DNA from: CBDFGN01 sp965247065
GTDB lineage: Bacteria; Bacteroidota; Bacteroidia; Cytophagales; Cyclobacteriaceae
Direction: 5' to 3'
DNA: 64,000 bases
Assembly: GCA_965247065.1 (NCBI GenBank)
Contig: CBDFGN010000006.1
Span: forward strand, 806,001-870,000
A program made the translations under genes and the position numbers. Below, piece by piece: positions 9,044 through 17,484 of the stretch. Under the pieces are notes generated by a model, which saw only the letters and a program-made list of their open reading frames with translations, ran no database searches and was not told the origin of the DNA. Positions within the stretch are counted from its first letter, which is position 1. Each line of letters begins with the position of its first letter.

Positions 9044-9276
9044 GTAAAAAAAGGCAATTTTCGCAACCTTAGAAACTGGGCCTTTAAGAAAAAGTGTCCG
9101 GTTTAATGAACAGATTTGAGAAAAGCGTACACCTTTTATTTGGCCGTTGCAGATGTAAGTATCTGTGAATAAGGAAATTATATATTTTGGTACGAATTTT
9201 ACTCAAGGTTTGACCGGAAACAATTTTTTTAAATCAAAAGGTCAAAACTCTCTCTTCAAAATTAATTGTAGTCCTA

Positions 9277-9654
9277 TTGGCATTGACAGTAGGGGCATCC
9301 GGCCTAAAGGCAGCCGACAATAAGGTAGATAAGACAATCTCCAAAGCCCGACAAGCTGTGGAGCAGGCCAGTCCTGAGGATTGGTTAACGCTGGCAGAAA
9401 GTGCTGAGATTTGCTTCCAGAAAAAGGTAAACCTTCGAGAAGCTGCCGATTGGATTGATCAGTCGCTGTCTATTAAGGAAACCTCTTACAACCTTGAGGT
9501 GAAAGGTGATTATTATTTTGCCAGCAACCGCTTTGAGGAGGCCCTGAAGTACTATGTCAAAAGCATGAAAAAAGGGCTGGAAGAAACCAGGGGTTTCGAT
9601 AACAGAGATATCCAGGCCAAAATAGTTATTACCCGCGAAGCCGGAAATCTCTAA
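9277..9654 (+). CDS. Small secreted TPR-like protein, start uncertain
   Basis: About 125 residues. A hydrophobic signal-like stretch (KLIVVLLALTVGASGLKAAD) is followed by helical repeats (NLEVKGDYYFASNRFEEALK) resembling one or two TPRs. No ATG or GTG is available where expected: the TTG at 9277 would keep only half of the signal peptide, while the open frame continues upstream through KVKTLSSKLIVVLLALT with only ATT or TTA codons. Either a rare ATT start is used (9223 or 9265) or the start codon has mutated. A hairpin (9661-9677) follows the stop, then a terminator-like structure at 9710-9741. Confidence 0.6.
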   Translation: MALTVGASGLKAADNKVDKTISKARQAVEQASPEDWLTLAESAEICFQKKVNLREAADWIDQSLSIKETSYNLEVKGDYYFASNRFEEALKYYVKSMKKGLEETRGFDNRDIQAKIVITREAGNL

Positions 9655-9709
9655 ATTTCACCTTGCTAGTAGCAAGGAATTCACATAGATTCAGTTCAGT
9701 TTAGTTTAC

Positions 9710-9741
9710 GGCCCTGGGCAATTTGTCCGGGGCCACTTTTT
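9710..9741 (+). terminator. Probable intrinsic terminator
   Basis: GGCCCTGG pairs with CCGGGGCC (eight pairs, one G-T) around a nine-base loop, followed by ACTTTTTAT on the plus strand. It lies 55 bp after the small TPR-like gene and touches the 3' end of the convergent DUF2007 gene. The T-run is on the plus side only. Confidence 0.5.
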
Positions 9742-9955
9742 ATGGACCTGGTGCGAGAATTTTCCTGGCCCGATCCAGATCTTGGTTGAAGACATAAATC
9801 CGAACCCCCTGCTTTTCTGAAAACAGCGCCAAATGAGGGAAGACATTACCATCCCTGGTGAGACATTTGATACCCTCAGATTCGAGCCGTCCTCGCACGA
9901 TGTCGGCCTCAATTGGACTAGTGTAGGTGTCGAGAAGACTAAGTGGCTCTGACAA
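9740..9955 (-). CDS. DUF2007-type small protein
   Basis: 71 residues matching the pattern of the DUF2007 'putative signal transducing protein' family: LLDTYTSPIEADIVRGRLESEG at the start (a ferredoxin-like beta-alpha unit), a central G/D turn, and a closing strand IYVFNQDLDRARKIL. Members are cytosolic and poorly characterised. The start overlaps the 3' end of ypdA by 17 bp on the same strand, suggesting translational coupling. Confidence 0.75.
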   Translation of the reverse strand: MSEPLSLLDTYTSPIEADIVRGRLESEGIKCLTRDGNVFPHLALFSEKQGVRIYVFNQDLDRARKILAPGP

Positions 9956-10922
9956 AGTCCTTTTGCTTCAAGTGGTTCACTATCTTGGTTGCATGTTCGC
10001 GGGAGTTTTCAATAAACCATTTGTTGGTTCTTAAACCACCGCAAACCACTCCTGCCAGATAGATGTTTCTCTGGTTGGTCTCGTTGGTTTCAGGATCAAA
10101 ATCCGGAGTTTGCATCTCATTGCTTAGGATGGAGATACCCATGGATTTTAAGAACCGGTAATCTACCTGGTATCCGGTCATGGCTAAAACGAAATCGTTA
10201 AGCAAAGTAATCGTCTCTTTGGGTGTCTCAATATCAATTTCATCGGGGCGAATTTCCAGGACGTTTGAATTGAAGTAGGCCAATATGGAACCTTCGCTGA
10301 TCCGGTTTTCAATATCTGGCCTGGACCAATATTTAACACCTTGCTCCAATTCTGGCTCTCTGATGACCATGGTCACCTCGGCTCCCTTACGGAATGTTTC
10401 CAGGGCCACATCCACTGCACTGTTAGCGGCCCCAATTACAACCAGTTTTTGCCCATAGTAGGGGTGCGGTTCATCGTAGTAGTGCTTTACCTTGGGTAAA
10501 TCTTCTCCCTTTACATTAAGCAAGTAGGGGATGTCGAAAAAGCCGGTCGCAACGATAATTGCCCGGGCAAAGTATTCACCTTTTGAGGTGGTCACGCCGT
10601 ATTCGTTGCCCTGGTCAACGACCCCGGTTACATTTTCGTAAAGCTTGATGTTCAGCTTCCACGAGGAGGCGACCCTGCGATAGTATTCCAGCGATTCCGA
10701 TCGAGTGGGTTTATTGCCGTGACTTATAAAGGGTACTTCCCCGATTTCGAGCCTGTCAGATGTCGAAAAGAAGGTCATGTTGAAAGGATAGTTGTATAGG
10801 GAATTGACCAGGCATCCCTTTTCTATGACTACGTACTTAAAACCGGCTTTCTTGGCCTCAATACCACATACAATCCCGATGGGTCCACCGCCAATAATTA
10901 GGACATCGTAAGAATCGCTCAT
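9939..10922 (-). CDS. ypdA: YpdA-family putative bacillithiol disulfide reductase
   Basis: 327 residues, typical length. A flavin-dependent oxidoreductase with an N-terminal FAD motif (VLIIGGGPIGIVCGIEAKKAG), the family-specific stretch SLYNYPFNMTFFSTSD, and a central NADPH-binding motif (VVIGAANSAVDVALETFRKG). YpdA (Bdr) reduces bacillithiol disulfide with NADPH in the cytosol, maintaining the low-molecular-weight thiol used by Firmicutes and many Bacteroidota. The name therefore implies a bacillithiol pathway, whose biosynthetic genes (bshA, bshB, bshC) are not in this window. A secreted protein gene lies 7 bp upstream, and the DUF2007 gene overlaps downstream. Confidence 0.88.
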   Translation of the reverse strand: MSDSYDVLIIGGGPIGIVCGIEAKKAGFKYVVIEKGCLVNSLYNYPFNMTFFSTSDRLEIGEVPFISHGNKPTRSESLEYYRRVASSWKLNIKLYENVTGVVDQGNEYGVTTSKGEYFARAIIVATGFFDIPYLLNVKGEDLPKVKHYYDEPHPYYGQKLVVIGAANSAVDVALETFRKGAEVTMVIREPELEQGVKYWSRPDIENRISEGSILAYFNSNVLEIRPDEIDIETPKETITLLNDFVLAMTGYQVDYRFLKSMGISILSNEMQTPDFDPETNETNQRNIYLAGVVCGGLRTNKWFIENSREHATKIVNHLKQKDFVRAT

Positions 10923-10928
10923 GGAAAT

Positions 10929-11936
10929 TTAATTCCGTCGGAACACTATCAGCGGGATGCTGGCGTTAGGCACCCAGGCGTTATCGGCCCCTTTTTGCTC
11001 GCTGTAAGTCCGGTGTTCGTTTCGATTTACGATCTCCATAACCAGTCTTTCATCTCCGCGATGGGAGACCAATCTTAATGACTTCCCTTCGAGAATTTCA
11101 TAATCGTCGATTTGAGGGGAGAGTTCGATTCGAGTGAATTGGATATGATAGAATTTCCGCTTGAGTGTATCGTAGCCCAAAAGAATCCGGTTGTCTCTTT
11201 CCGGATGCTCCGGATGGGAATCACTCACTTCCAGTCGAAATTGATCTATAAACCTTCGATACTCTCGTTCTCCTCTTTCGGGTTTCTCGAAATAATTAGG
11301 ATTATGTCTTTCCCAGTTGAACTTTCCTTCAAGACTTTTAAGCACGATTCCTACTCGTTCCAGTCCTTCGAATCCCGTGAAATCGTTGACATGAACCAGG
11401 TGAATCGCTCTTTGGAAGTGGGCTTTTATTTTTTCCGGCATGGCATGAGTGGAATCCAGTAAGAACTGAGGTAAGATGATCCTGAACGAAGATTCGCTGC
11501 TCCCTGACCTGGAATTAACCGACTTGGTAATTACCTTTTCATTGTGAGTCGTGGTGAACACCATTTCCACCCCATCGGTATAACGCCCCTTATTATTGTA
11601 AGTTCGTCGAATGTCAATATTGTGAGGATTAAGTGAGGCAAGAGGGATGTTCCGAATATAGTAACTCTTGTTTCCGGATTTTTTACCCGGATTGTAGACG
11701 TTCTTATAGATAATCAGTGAATCGGGCTCGTAGAATTCGATCGAGTTGTGCCACCAATTGTTCTCATTGGTTTTAAAATAATCGTATTTCAAGGTAATCT
11801 CCAGCCAGTCAATTACCTGTGACAAAGACTTTGATTCAATGTCCACCTGAGCAGCGGCTTCCCATGAGAGAAAAATGGAAAGAATAACCAGAACCCCGAG
11901 CCTAATGGGCTTGCGATTGGTGACAGTTGTATTCAT
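10929..11936 (-). CDS. Secreted protein of unknown function
   Basis: 335 residues with a signal peptide (PIRLGVLVILSIFLSWEAAAQ). The mature protein is polar and beta-rich with many Tyr, Arg and Asn residues. One region (MPEKIKAHFQRAIHLVHVND) resembles a helix-strand element often found at the end of uncharacterised Bacteroidota secreted proteins, but no family or catalytic residues are recognised. It lies 7 bp upstream of ypdA on the same strand and may be co-transcribed with it. Divergent from the alpha/beta hydrolase gene across 130 bp. Confidence 0.7.
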   Translation of the reverse strand: MNTTVTNRKPIRLGVLVILSIFLSWEAAAQVDIESKSLSQVIDWLEITLKYDYFKTNENNWWHNSIEFYEPDSLIIYKNVYNPGKKSGNKSYYIRNIPLASLNPHNIDIRRTYNNKGRYTDGVEMVFTTTHNEKVITKSVNSRSGSSESSFRIILPQFLLDSTHAMPEKIKAHFQRAIHLVHVNDFTGFEGLERVGIVLKSLEGKFNWERHNPNYFEKPERGEREYRRFIDQFRLEVSDSHPEHPERDNRILLGYDTLKRKFYHIQFTRIELSPQIDDYEILEGKSLRLVSHRGDERLVMEIVNRNEHRTYSEQKGADNAWVPNASIPLIVFRRN

Positions 11937-12069
11937 AACTTCAAATATAAGCCCTTAGGTCTGTCTCTCAAATTCCAATAAATTGATCCTTAACTTTTTT
12001 ATTCCTAAACTAACCAACAGAATTCTAAGAACGTGATCCAATCGTAAGACCATCTCAAACTCGTCAATT

Positions 12070-12960
12070 GTGCAATTTCCGGTGTTTCTAGCGTCCAACC
12101 CCAGCATCCTTGGATTTTTTTTGGTTGCCGCTATGATGTCTTTCGGAGGGTGTGTGCAGTTTCGCATGAGCCCTAAAGAGGTGGAGCAATTTTACGCTGA
12201 CAAATCAAAAACTCCCCGGCTGGTTTCTTATGAGGTAATGGGCCGCAAGATGCACTACGCTGAAACCGGTAAAGAATCGGGGCCTCTGGTAGTGTTTGTC
12301 CATGGTTCTCCTGGTTCCTGGAGCGCATTCCGGGATTTTATGGCCGATCCGGTCATGTTGGACCGAGCCAAAATCATATCGGTGGACCGTCCGGGGTTTG
12401 GATATTCAGAGTTTGGACATCCTGAGGTATCGCTTGCGCGTCAGGCCGAGATGATTGCCCCGATCTTAGAAAAGAACCAACATCTGCGCCCGATAATTGT
12501 GGTTGGCCACTCGCTTGGAGGGGCCGTGATCGCCAAAATAGGTATGGATTACACAGATCGTATTGATGGGCTGGTAATGATAGCCCCTTCTATTGATCCC
12601 GATTTGGAGCCCAAAGAATGGTATCGTCACGGGCTCAGACTCCCGCTTATTAATATGCTGGTCCCAAGATCATTCATGGTTAGCAATGAAGAGATACTCC
12701 CGCTGAGGGGAGAATTAACCCGGATGCTGGACGACTGGGATAAAATAACAGTGCCGGTGACCGTTATACATGGTGAGAAGGACAATTGGGTACCTGTTGG
12801 AAACGCTGATTTCGCAAAAGAGAAGTTGGTGAATGCTGAGGCTCGGGTGATCATTGATCCGGAAGTCGGCCATTTCATACCGTGGCAACGCCCCGACATA
12901 GTTCGGAGGGCCATCATCTCCCATTTACCGAATCCGGATGCCATCCTAACCTCTCAATGA
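12070..12960 (+). CDS. Alpha/beta-hydrolase lipoprotein
   Basis: 296 residues. The GTG at 12070 gives a lipoprotein signal (PSILGFFLVAAMMSFGGC), with Cys near residue 28. The hydrolase fold is complete: oxyanion region VFVHGSPGSW, nucleophile elbow VGHSLGGAV, acid loop HGEKDNWVP and catalytic His in VGHFIPW. Members cleave esters, epoxides or C-C bonds; the short cap (PSIDPDLEPKEWYRHGL) does not specify a substrate. The protein is probably tethered to a membrane facing the periplasm. Its stop lies 12 bp from the stop of the convergent MORN gene. Confidence 0.87.
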   Translation: MQFPVFLASNPSILGFFLVAAMMSFGGCVQFRMSPKEVEQFYADKSKTPRLVSYEVMGRKMHYAETGKESGPLVVFVHGSPGSWSAFRDFMADPVMLDRAKIISVDRPGFGYSEFGHPEVSLARQAEMIAPILEKNQHLRPIIVVGHSLGGAVIAKIGMDYTDRIDGLVMIAPSIDPDLEPKEWYRHGLRLPLINMLVPRSFMVSNEEILPLRGELTRMLDDWDKITVPVTVIHGEKDNWVPVGNADFAKEKLVNAEARVIIDPEVGHFIPWQRPDIVRRAIISHLPNPDAILTSQ

Positions 12961-12972
12961 ATGGGATTTTGA

Positions 12973-14553
12973 TTACCTGGACTTCACGCTGTAATTGATA
13001 TTATCAGCGAATCGACCCTTGCGATTGTAAACGTTCCAGTTTCCCACTTGCTGATCACCCTTAAATTGTCCCTGGGACTCCATTTTGCCATTGGTGTGGT
13101 AAAAAGTCCACTGTCCTTCTCTCTTATCGGAGACCATGGGTCCGGCAGCTGCCAAAGAACCATCCTCAAAATAAAGCTTCCATTGGCCGTCTCTTTGACC
13201 GTCCTTGTATTCACCGGCGGTATCAATTGACCCGTTATTGTAATACACGATTCTGGTTCCCGACCCATTCTTCAAATTGCCGCCATTCAGGGTGTCGCCG
13301 CCGAAGGTTAAAAACGGGCCAACCTCCATCAGCCGGTCATTTACCCAGGTTTCTTCTTGTTTCGGCTTGCCGTTGACATGAAAAGAGCCCCAGAGCCCAT
13401 TTTTCTTGCCATCCAGGTAGCCTCCAATCAAACTTAATTCACCGTTGGGATGAAAGTCGAACCATTGGCCTTCCTTTTGCCCCAACTGGTAGAACCCCTC
13501 CGAAATTAGTTCACCTGTTTTATTGAAATACATCCATTTAGAAATTCTTAATCCATCCTCGAATTTTCCCATGGAATAGATTTTGCCGTTTTCGAAGTAA
13601 GTTTTCCAAACTCCCGCTTTAACCCCTTGATCGTAGGATCCGGCAACACTTAGAGTGCCGTTTTCGTGATACTCCATGTACGTGCTATCCTGCAAGCCAT
13701 TGGTGAAGTACATTTCCTTTTTCAATTTGGAATTGAAATGGAATTCCTGCCAATAGCCGCTAGGCATTCCCTCCATGTATTTCTCCACTTTTTTCTTCTG
13801 GCCATTCTCATGATAATGGGTCCAGGTACCCCATGGCTTGCCTTGTTTGTATTCAGTTACTGATAACGCCCGACCGAAAGGATAATACTCCTTCCAGGTT
13901 TGATCTTTTTTGCCATTTAAGTAAAACGCCTCAAGAGCCAGCTGACCATCCTCAAAGTATTCGGTCCACTTTCCATGCTCCTGGTCTCCTTTATACTGGG
14001 CTTCCACCATCAGAGCTCCCAAAGGTCCGTATTTCCGCTCTATTCTTAATTCCCCTCTGTAGGTGATTCTCTTTTGAAGTTCACCTCGCGTTGAGTAAAA
14101 CTCCCACCGTGCATCTTTTTCGCCAAGTTTATAGGATCCCTTTTCGGCAATTCTCCCATTGTCATAGTATTTTGTATAAGAACCGTGTCGCAGGCTGTCC
14201 TGATAGTGAAGCTCAATTGCTACCTGCCCTGATCCGTGGAATTTTCGGTAAAGACCATCCAATTGCCCATGCTCATAAAACATAAGCTCGGAGGTCTTTC
14301 CGGAACCTGTGCTCGAATAGACCTTCCACTCCCCATTCTTTAAGCCATTGACAAAATCTCCCTCGGTGAGGAGGTTGCCTACTAGATCACGGTACTGCCA
14401 ATGACCTTTCGGTTTGCCTTCCTCCAATTCACCAGTAGCTTTGACGGTACTGTCATGCACAAACAAGGTAACCTGGCCATGAGTCTCATGCGCCAGGAAC
14501 AAGGTGGCAAGGGCGAACCCGATTGAAACCAACAGCTTCAATGCTCTATGCAT
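12973..14553 (-). CDS. Secreted MORN-repeat (YwqK-like) protein
   Basis: 526 residues: a signal peptide (LLVSIGFALATLFLAHETHG) and then about twenty imperfect units of about 23 residues with the MORN_2 pattern, such as GHWQYRDLVGNLLTEGDFVNG, GKWTEYFEDGQLALEAFYLN and GQWFDFHPNGELSLIGGYLD. Such beta-hairpin ladders are widespread in Bacteroidota and are often labelled 'toxin-antitoxin YwqK antitoxin' automatically. There is no toxin partner here and the protein is exported, so that name is not justified. The role is unknown. Its start overlaps the preceding gene by 16 bp, indicating one transcript. Confidence 0.85.
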   Translation of the reverse strand: MHRALKLLVSIGFALATLFLAHETHGQVTLFVHDSTVKATGELEEGKPKGHWQYRDLVGNLLTEGDFVNGLKNGEWKVYSSTGSGKTSELMFYEHGQLDGLYRKFHGSGQVAIELHYQDSLRHGSYTKYYDNGRIAEKGSYKLGEKDARWEFYSTRGELQKRITYRGELRIERKYGPLGALMVEAQYKGDQEHGKWTEYFEDGQLALEAFYLNGKKDQTWKEYYPFGRALSVTEYKQGKPWGTWTHYHENGQKKKVEKYMEGMPSGYWQEFHFNSKLKKEMYFTNGLQDSTYMEYHENGTLSVAGSYDQGVKAGVWKTYFENGKIYSMGKFEDGLRISKWMYFNKTGELISEGFYQLGQKEGQWFDFHPNGELSLIGGYLDGKKNGLWGSFHVNGKPKQEETWVNDRLMEVGPFLTFGGDTLNGGNLKNGSGTRIVYYNNGSIDTAGEYKDGQRDGQWKLYFEDGSLAAAGPMVSDKREGQWTFYHTNGKMESQGQFKGDQQVGNWNVYNRKGRFADNINYSVKSR

Positions 14554-15137
14554 TTAAGAACCAAATCAAAGGTTGAAGTTGAAAAGGAAGATAGCTCTTT
14601 CCATTGGCTTATCTCTATCCTACGGGCGAGCTTAAGAAAAGGTTGATGCTCAATAATTTGCTGCCAATGGTCAGTATTTAAGTTTTCCAATTGGACATAA
14701 TTATCGGGTCCAAAATGATGCTCCCATTCACTTTGATTGTGGCAAACCCAGAATCCCAGGTCTTTCAAATTCCAGATCCCTGTTTTCAGTACCCTCCTGT
14801 AGTGGTCCAGATCATCGCCCGCAAGCTGAAACGTATTGCTGAAGCTGTCTCCCCAAAGAAAGATCGTGCGAAAAGCGAAGGTAGAATCGGCCTGGAACTT
14901 CCTGGGTAAATCCAATACTAAATAGGGTAATCCCCGATATTTTTCGCCACGGCTTATTTTTCCGGGTAAGTCAAGAGTTCCCTCGGGAAAACGGAATGTT
15001 GAAGCCTGAATCAATTGCTCAAGATCCTGTTCCACCAGTTCTAGAAGGTTCACGATCTTATTGAATGCCTGAGCCTTAGTCCTAAGAAATTCCGTATTCT
15101 GAAGAACTTCCAGTTCCCTGGGACTCAGAGAGGTCAT
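14538..15137 (-). CDS. Conserved-looking cytosolic protein, unknown function
   Basis: 199 residues with no signal peptide or membrane helix. The N-terminal 50 residues are helical (LREFL-like, TKAQAFNKIVNLLELVEQDL), followed by a mixed alpha/beta part rich in aromatic residues (GIWNLKDLGFWVCHNQSEWE). No family is recognised. Its ATG directly follows the TAA of the small gene at 15138 (TAA-ATG junction), and its end overlaps the MORN gene, so all three are likely co-expressed. Confidence 0.72.
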   Translation of the reverse strand: MTSLSPRELEVLQNTEFLRTKAQAFNKIVNLLELVEQDLEQLIQASTFRFPEGTLDLPGKISRGEKYRGLPYLVLDLPRKFQADSTFAFRTIFLWGDSFSNTFQLAGDDLDHYRRVLKTGIWNLKDLGFWVCHNQSEWEHHFGPDNYVQLENLNTDHWQQIIEHQPFLKLARRIEISQWKELSSFSTSTFDLVLKCIEH

Positions 15138-15362
15138 TTAGGCTTGGTCGGGTCTTTGTATGATCTTGATGACGATTTCATGGGGGTCGCCGTCTTGATC
15201 CTGGGTCTTCAGGACTACCATGGGATTGTCTTGCTGTATTTTATTTTCGATCGTTTCGATTTTGTTCCCATCAAGGTGTTGCTCCAATTGAGATTGCAAT
15301 TCGCACAAGCCTTTGGCCAGATCGACTTCCAGGGGGCTAGGGTTGTAGCTGGTGGTTTTCAT
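15138..15362 (-). CDS. Small acidic protein, unknown function
   Basis: 74 residues from the ATG at 15362 (MKTTSYNPSPLEVDLAKGL); a start 13 codons upstream is possible but adds an unlikely hydrophobic leader. The protein has one long helix (CELQSQLEQHLDGNKIETIE) and a short beta hairpin at the end (MVVLKTQDQDGDPHEIVIKI). It sits between fabH and the 199-residue protein in the same orientation. No function can be assigned. Confidence 0.6.
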   Translation of the reverse strand: MKTTSYNPSPLEVDLAKGLCELQSQLEQHLDGNKIETIENKIQQDNPMVVLKTQDQDGDPHEIVIKIIQRPDQA

Positions 15363-15417
15363 TAAGGTTCGATTAAGGATTGAAACATCAAAAATAAGCA
15401 AATTGGTTTTAAAAAGC

Positions 15418-16416
15418 CTACCAGCGTATCAAAGCAGAAGCCCAGGTAAATCCACTGCCAAATGCTGCCAGGCAAACAAGATCCCCGGTTGAAATTTTCC
15501 CTTCCTTCACAGCTTCACTGAGTGCAATGGGTATAGACGCCGCAGTGGTGTTTCCATACTTCATGATATTGTTGAAAATCCTATCGTCGTCAAGCCCCAT
15601 CCTTTTTTGAATAGCCTGACTGATGCGCAAGTTCGCCTGGTGAGGTATTAGCAGGTTGATGTCTTCTTTGGATAAACCATTGGCATTTAGAGCTTCATTT
15701 ATCACTTCCGGAAATCGAACCAGGGCGTGCTTAAATACGCCATTGCCATTCATATGCAACTTTACCCCCGGGCCGTTGATCACTTCCTTACTTAAGCGGG
15801 TTTTCCTACTGCTTCCGGGATCCTTCACATATAATTCTTCCGCGTAATCTCCATCAGCGTGCAGATGTGTTGACAGAATCCCCCGGCCTTCCTTTTCCGC
15901 AGCTTCCAGAACCACGGCTCCGGCGCCGTCAGCAAAAATCACGTTATAATTCCGGCCTTCAGGGTTCATTTCCATAGCTGAAGATTGTATTTCGGCTCCG
16001 ATGACCAGTACTCTTTTGTACATCCCGGTGCGAATGAACTGGTCCGCTATCGACAGAGCATAGATGAATCCGGAGCAGGCATTTCTGACGTCTAAGGCTC
16101 CTATTCCTTGTAATCCCAACTCTCTTTGAAGAAGGACTCCGGATCCCGGAAAGAAGTAATCTGGGGTGATGGTGGCAAATACGATAAACTCTATATCCTG
16201 GGAATTGAGTCCCGCCTCGTCCAGAGCCATGCGCGCAGCTTTGGAGGCCATATTCGCAACAGTGTCCTGCCCAGGATCGAAGTATCGACGCTCCTTGATG
16301 CCGGTTCTTTCTTGTATCCATTCATCCGTTGTTTCCACGATCGCTTCCAATTCACGGTTGCTGACAATCCGGTCGGGTAGGTGATGACCGGTGCCTTTGA
16401 TTATAGATTTGTTCAT
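15418..16416 (-). CDS. fabH: 3-oxoacyl-ACP synthase III (FabH)
   Basis: 332 residues. FabH condenses an acyl-CoA with malonyl-ACP to start fatty-acid chains in the cytosol. The catalytic triad is present: Cys114 in VRNACSGFIYAL, His259 in LIPHQANLRI and Asn289 in KYGNTTAASIP; the closing FGSGFTWASALIRW is typical. No rpmF-plsX or other fab genes adjoin it; the neighbours are a YheT-type hydrolase and small unknowns, so this may be an additional KASIII, for example one choosing branched primers or acting in a secondary pathway, rather than the housekeeping copy. That last point is inference. Confidence 0.93.
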   Translation of the reverse strand: MNKSIIKGTGHHLPDRIVSNRELEAIVETTDEWIQERTGIKERRYFDPGQDTVANMASKAARMALDEAGLNSQDIEFIVFATITPDYFFPGSGVLLQRELGLQGIGALDVRNACSGFIYALSIADQFIRTGMYKRVLVIGAEIQSSAMEMNPEGRNYNVIFADGAGAVVLEAAEKEGRGILSTHLHADGDYAEELYVKDPGSSRKTRLSKEVINGPGVKLHMNGNGVFKHALVRFPEVINEALNANGLSKEDINLLIPHQANLRISQAIQKRMGLDDDRIFNNIMKYGNTTAASIPIALSEAVKEGKISTGDLVCLAAFGSGFTWASALIRW

Positions 16417-16526
16417 GGGTTCGCTTGCAAATCAAAAAGACATTAATTCCCAAATTGTGGATTGGTTGGCTATGATACCCACCAATCCTACGGATCCAAA
16501 TTAAGGGAAAATTTTGGTTGTTAAAA

Positions 16527-17480
16527 TCAACCGAGAAATTCAATGGCCCTTTTTTCGGACCAGTAGGTTTGGTTATCCTCAGAGGTTGCGAATCCACAAT
16601 GACCCCCCGATTCGGGACTTTCGAAGAAAACCTGTGAGAGTTCGGAGATCGGTCCGTTTGGATAGCATTCTTTGGGCAAAAATGGATCGTTCCTTGCGTT
16701 GATAATCAAAGTAGGTATTTTGATTTTTGACAAGTAGTTTATAGAACTGCAACGTGCGTAATAGTCTCTGGCCCCGTTAAACCCGTGCAAAGGGGCTGTG
16801 TATAGGTCATCAAAGTCGTAAATGGTTTGTATCGACCCGAGCCTTCCCGTGTCCAACAGGTTCGGTTGGGACTTGGCCTTTCGCCGGATCTTACCTTTTA
16901 AGCGGTTCAGAAATCTACGGGCATAAATGAAGTTGGATGGTTTGGTTATTTGGAGGCAGCTCTTGTATAAGTCCAGTGGCACCGAAAACGTAACGGCCCG
17001 TTCGATGGGTGATTGAGCACCTAATTCTCCGAGATATTTCAGAGTCACATTTCCCCCTAAACTGAACCCGACTAAAGCTATGCTTTGGTAATTGCCATGA
17101 CCACGCGCGTGCTTGACAACCCAATCCAAGTCGGATGTTTCTCCGCTATGATAAAACCGCCGGGCCCGATTCATCTCTTGGCTGCAACCGCGAAAGTTCC
17201 AGGCTAGGGCATCCCATCCGGAGCTGTTCAGGGCCCTTACCATGCCCCTTACGTAGGGCCGGGTAGTATCACCTTCCAGCCCGTGTGAGACGATGGCAAT
17301 CCGGGAGTTTTTATTCGTCGACCAATCCAGATCTAGAAAATCTCCATCAGGAGTATCAATTCGCTCACGGACATAGTCTACGCCTTTAACCCTGCGCAAG
17401 GCGCCAGGCAGAATGGTTTGGACGTGTCCATTAAATTGGATCCAGGGGGGGCTGAAATCAGTGGATTCTAGAATTGGCAT
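16527..17480 (-). CDS. YheT-family alpha/beta hydrolase
   Basis: About 317 residues using the ATG at 17480, which lies just past the stop of the channel gene; an in-frame ATG at 17516 would overlap it. Family features are the N-terminal NGHVQTILPG, the strand IVSHGLEGDTTRPYVRGM, FRGCSQEMNR, the nucleophile elbow VGFSLGGNVTLKYLGE, the acid region INARNDPFLP and the late His in ESGGHCGF. YheT proteins are putative carboxylesterases or lipid hydrolases of unproven substrate, acting in the cytosol. Four bases separate it from the upstream channel gene. Confidence 0.86.
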   Translation of the reverse strand: MPILESTDFSPPWIQFNGHVQTILPGALRRVKGVDYVRERIDTPDGDFLDLDWSTNKNSRIAIVSHGLEGDTTRPYVRGMVRALNSSGWDALAWNFRGCSQEMNRARRFYHSGETSDLDWVVKHARGHGNYQSIALVGFSLGGNVTLKYLGELGAQSPIERAVTFSVPLDLYKSCLQITKPSNFIYARRFLNRLKGKIRRKAKSQPNLLDTGRLGSIQTIYDFDDLYTAPLHGFNGARDYYARCSSINYLSKIKIPTLIINARNDPFLPKECYPNGPISELSQVFFESPESGGHCGFATSEDNQTYWSEKRAIEFLG

Positions 17481-17484
17481 TGCT

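Noticed and set aside
12973..14553. Toxin-antitoxin assignment for the MORN/YwqK-like protein
   Set aside because: The protein has a signal peptide, twenty MORN units and no toxin partner; the name comes from automatic family labels.
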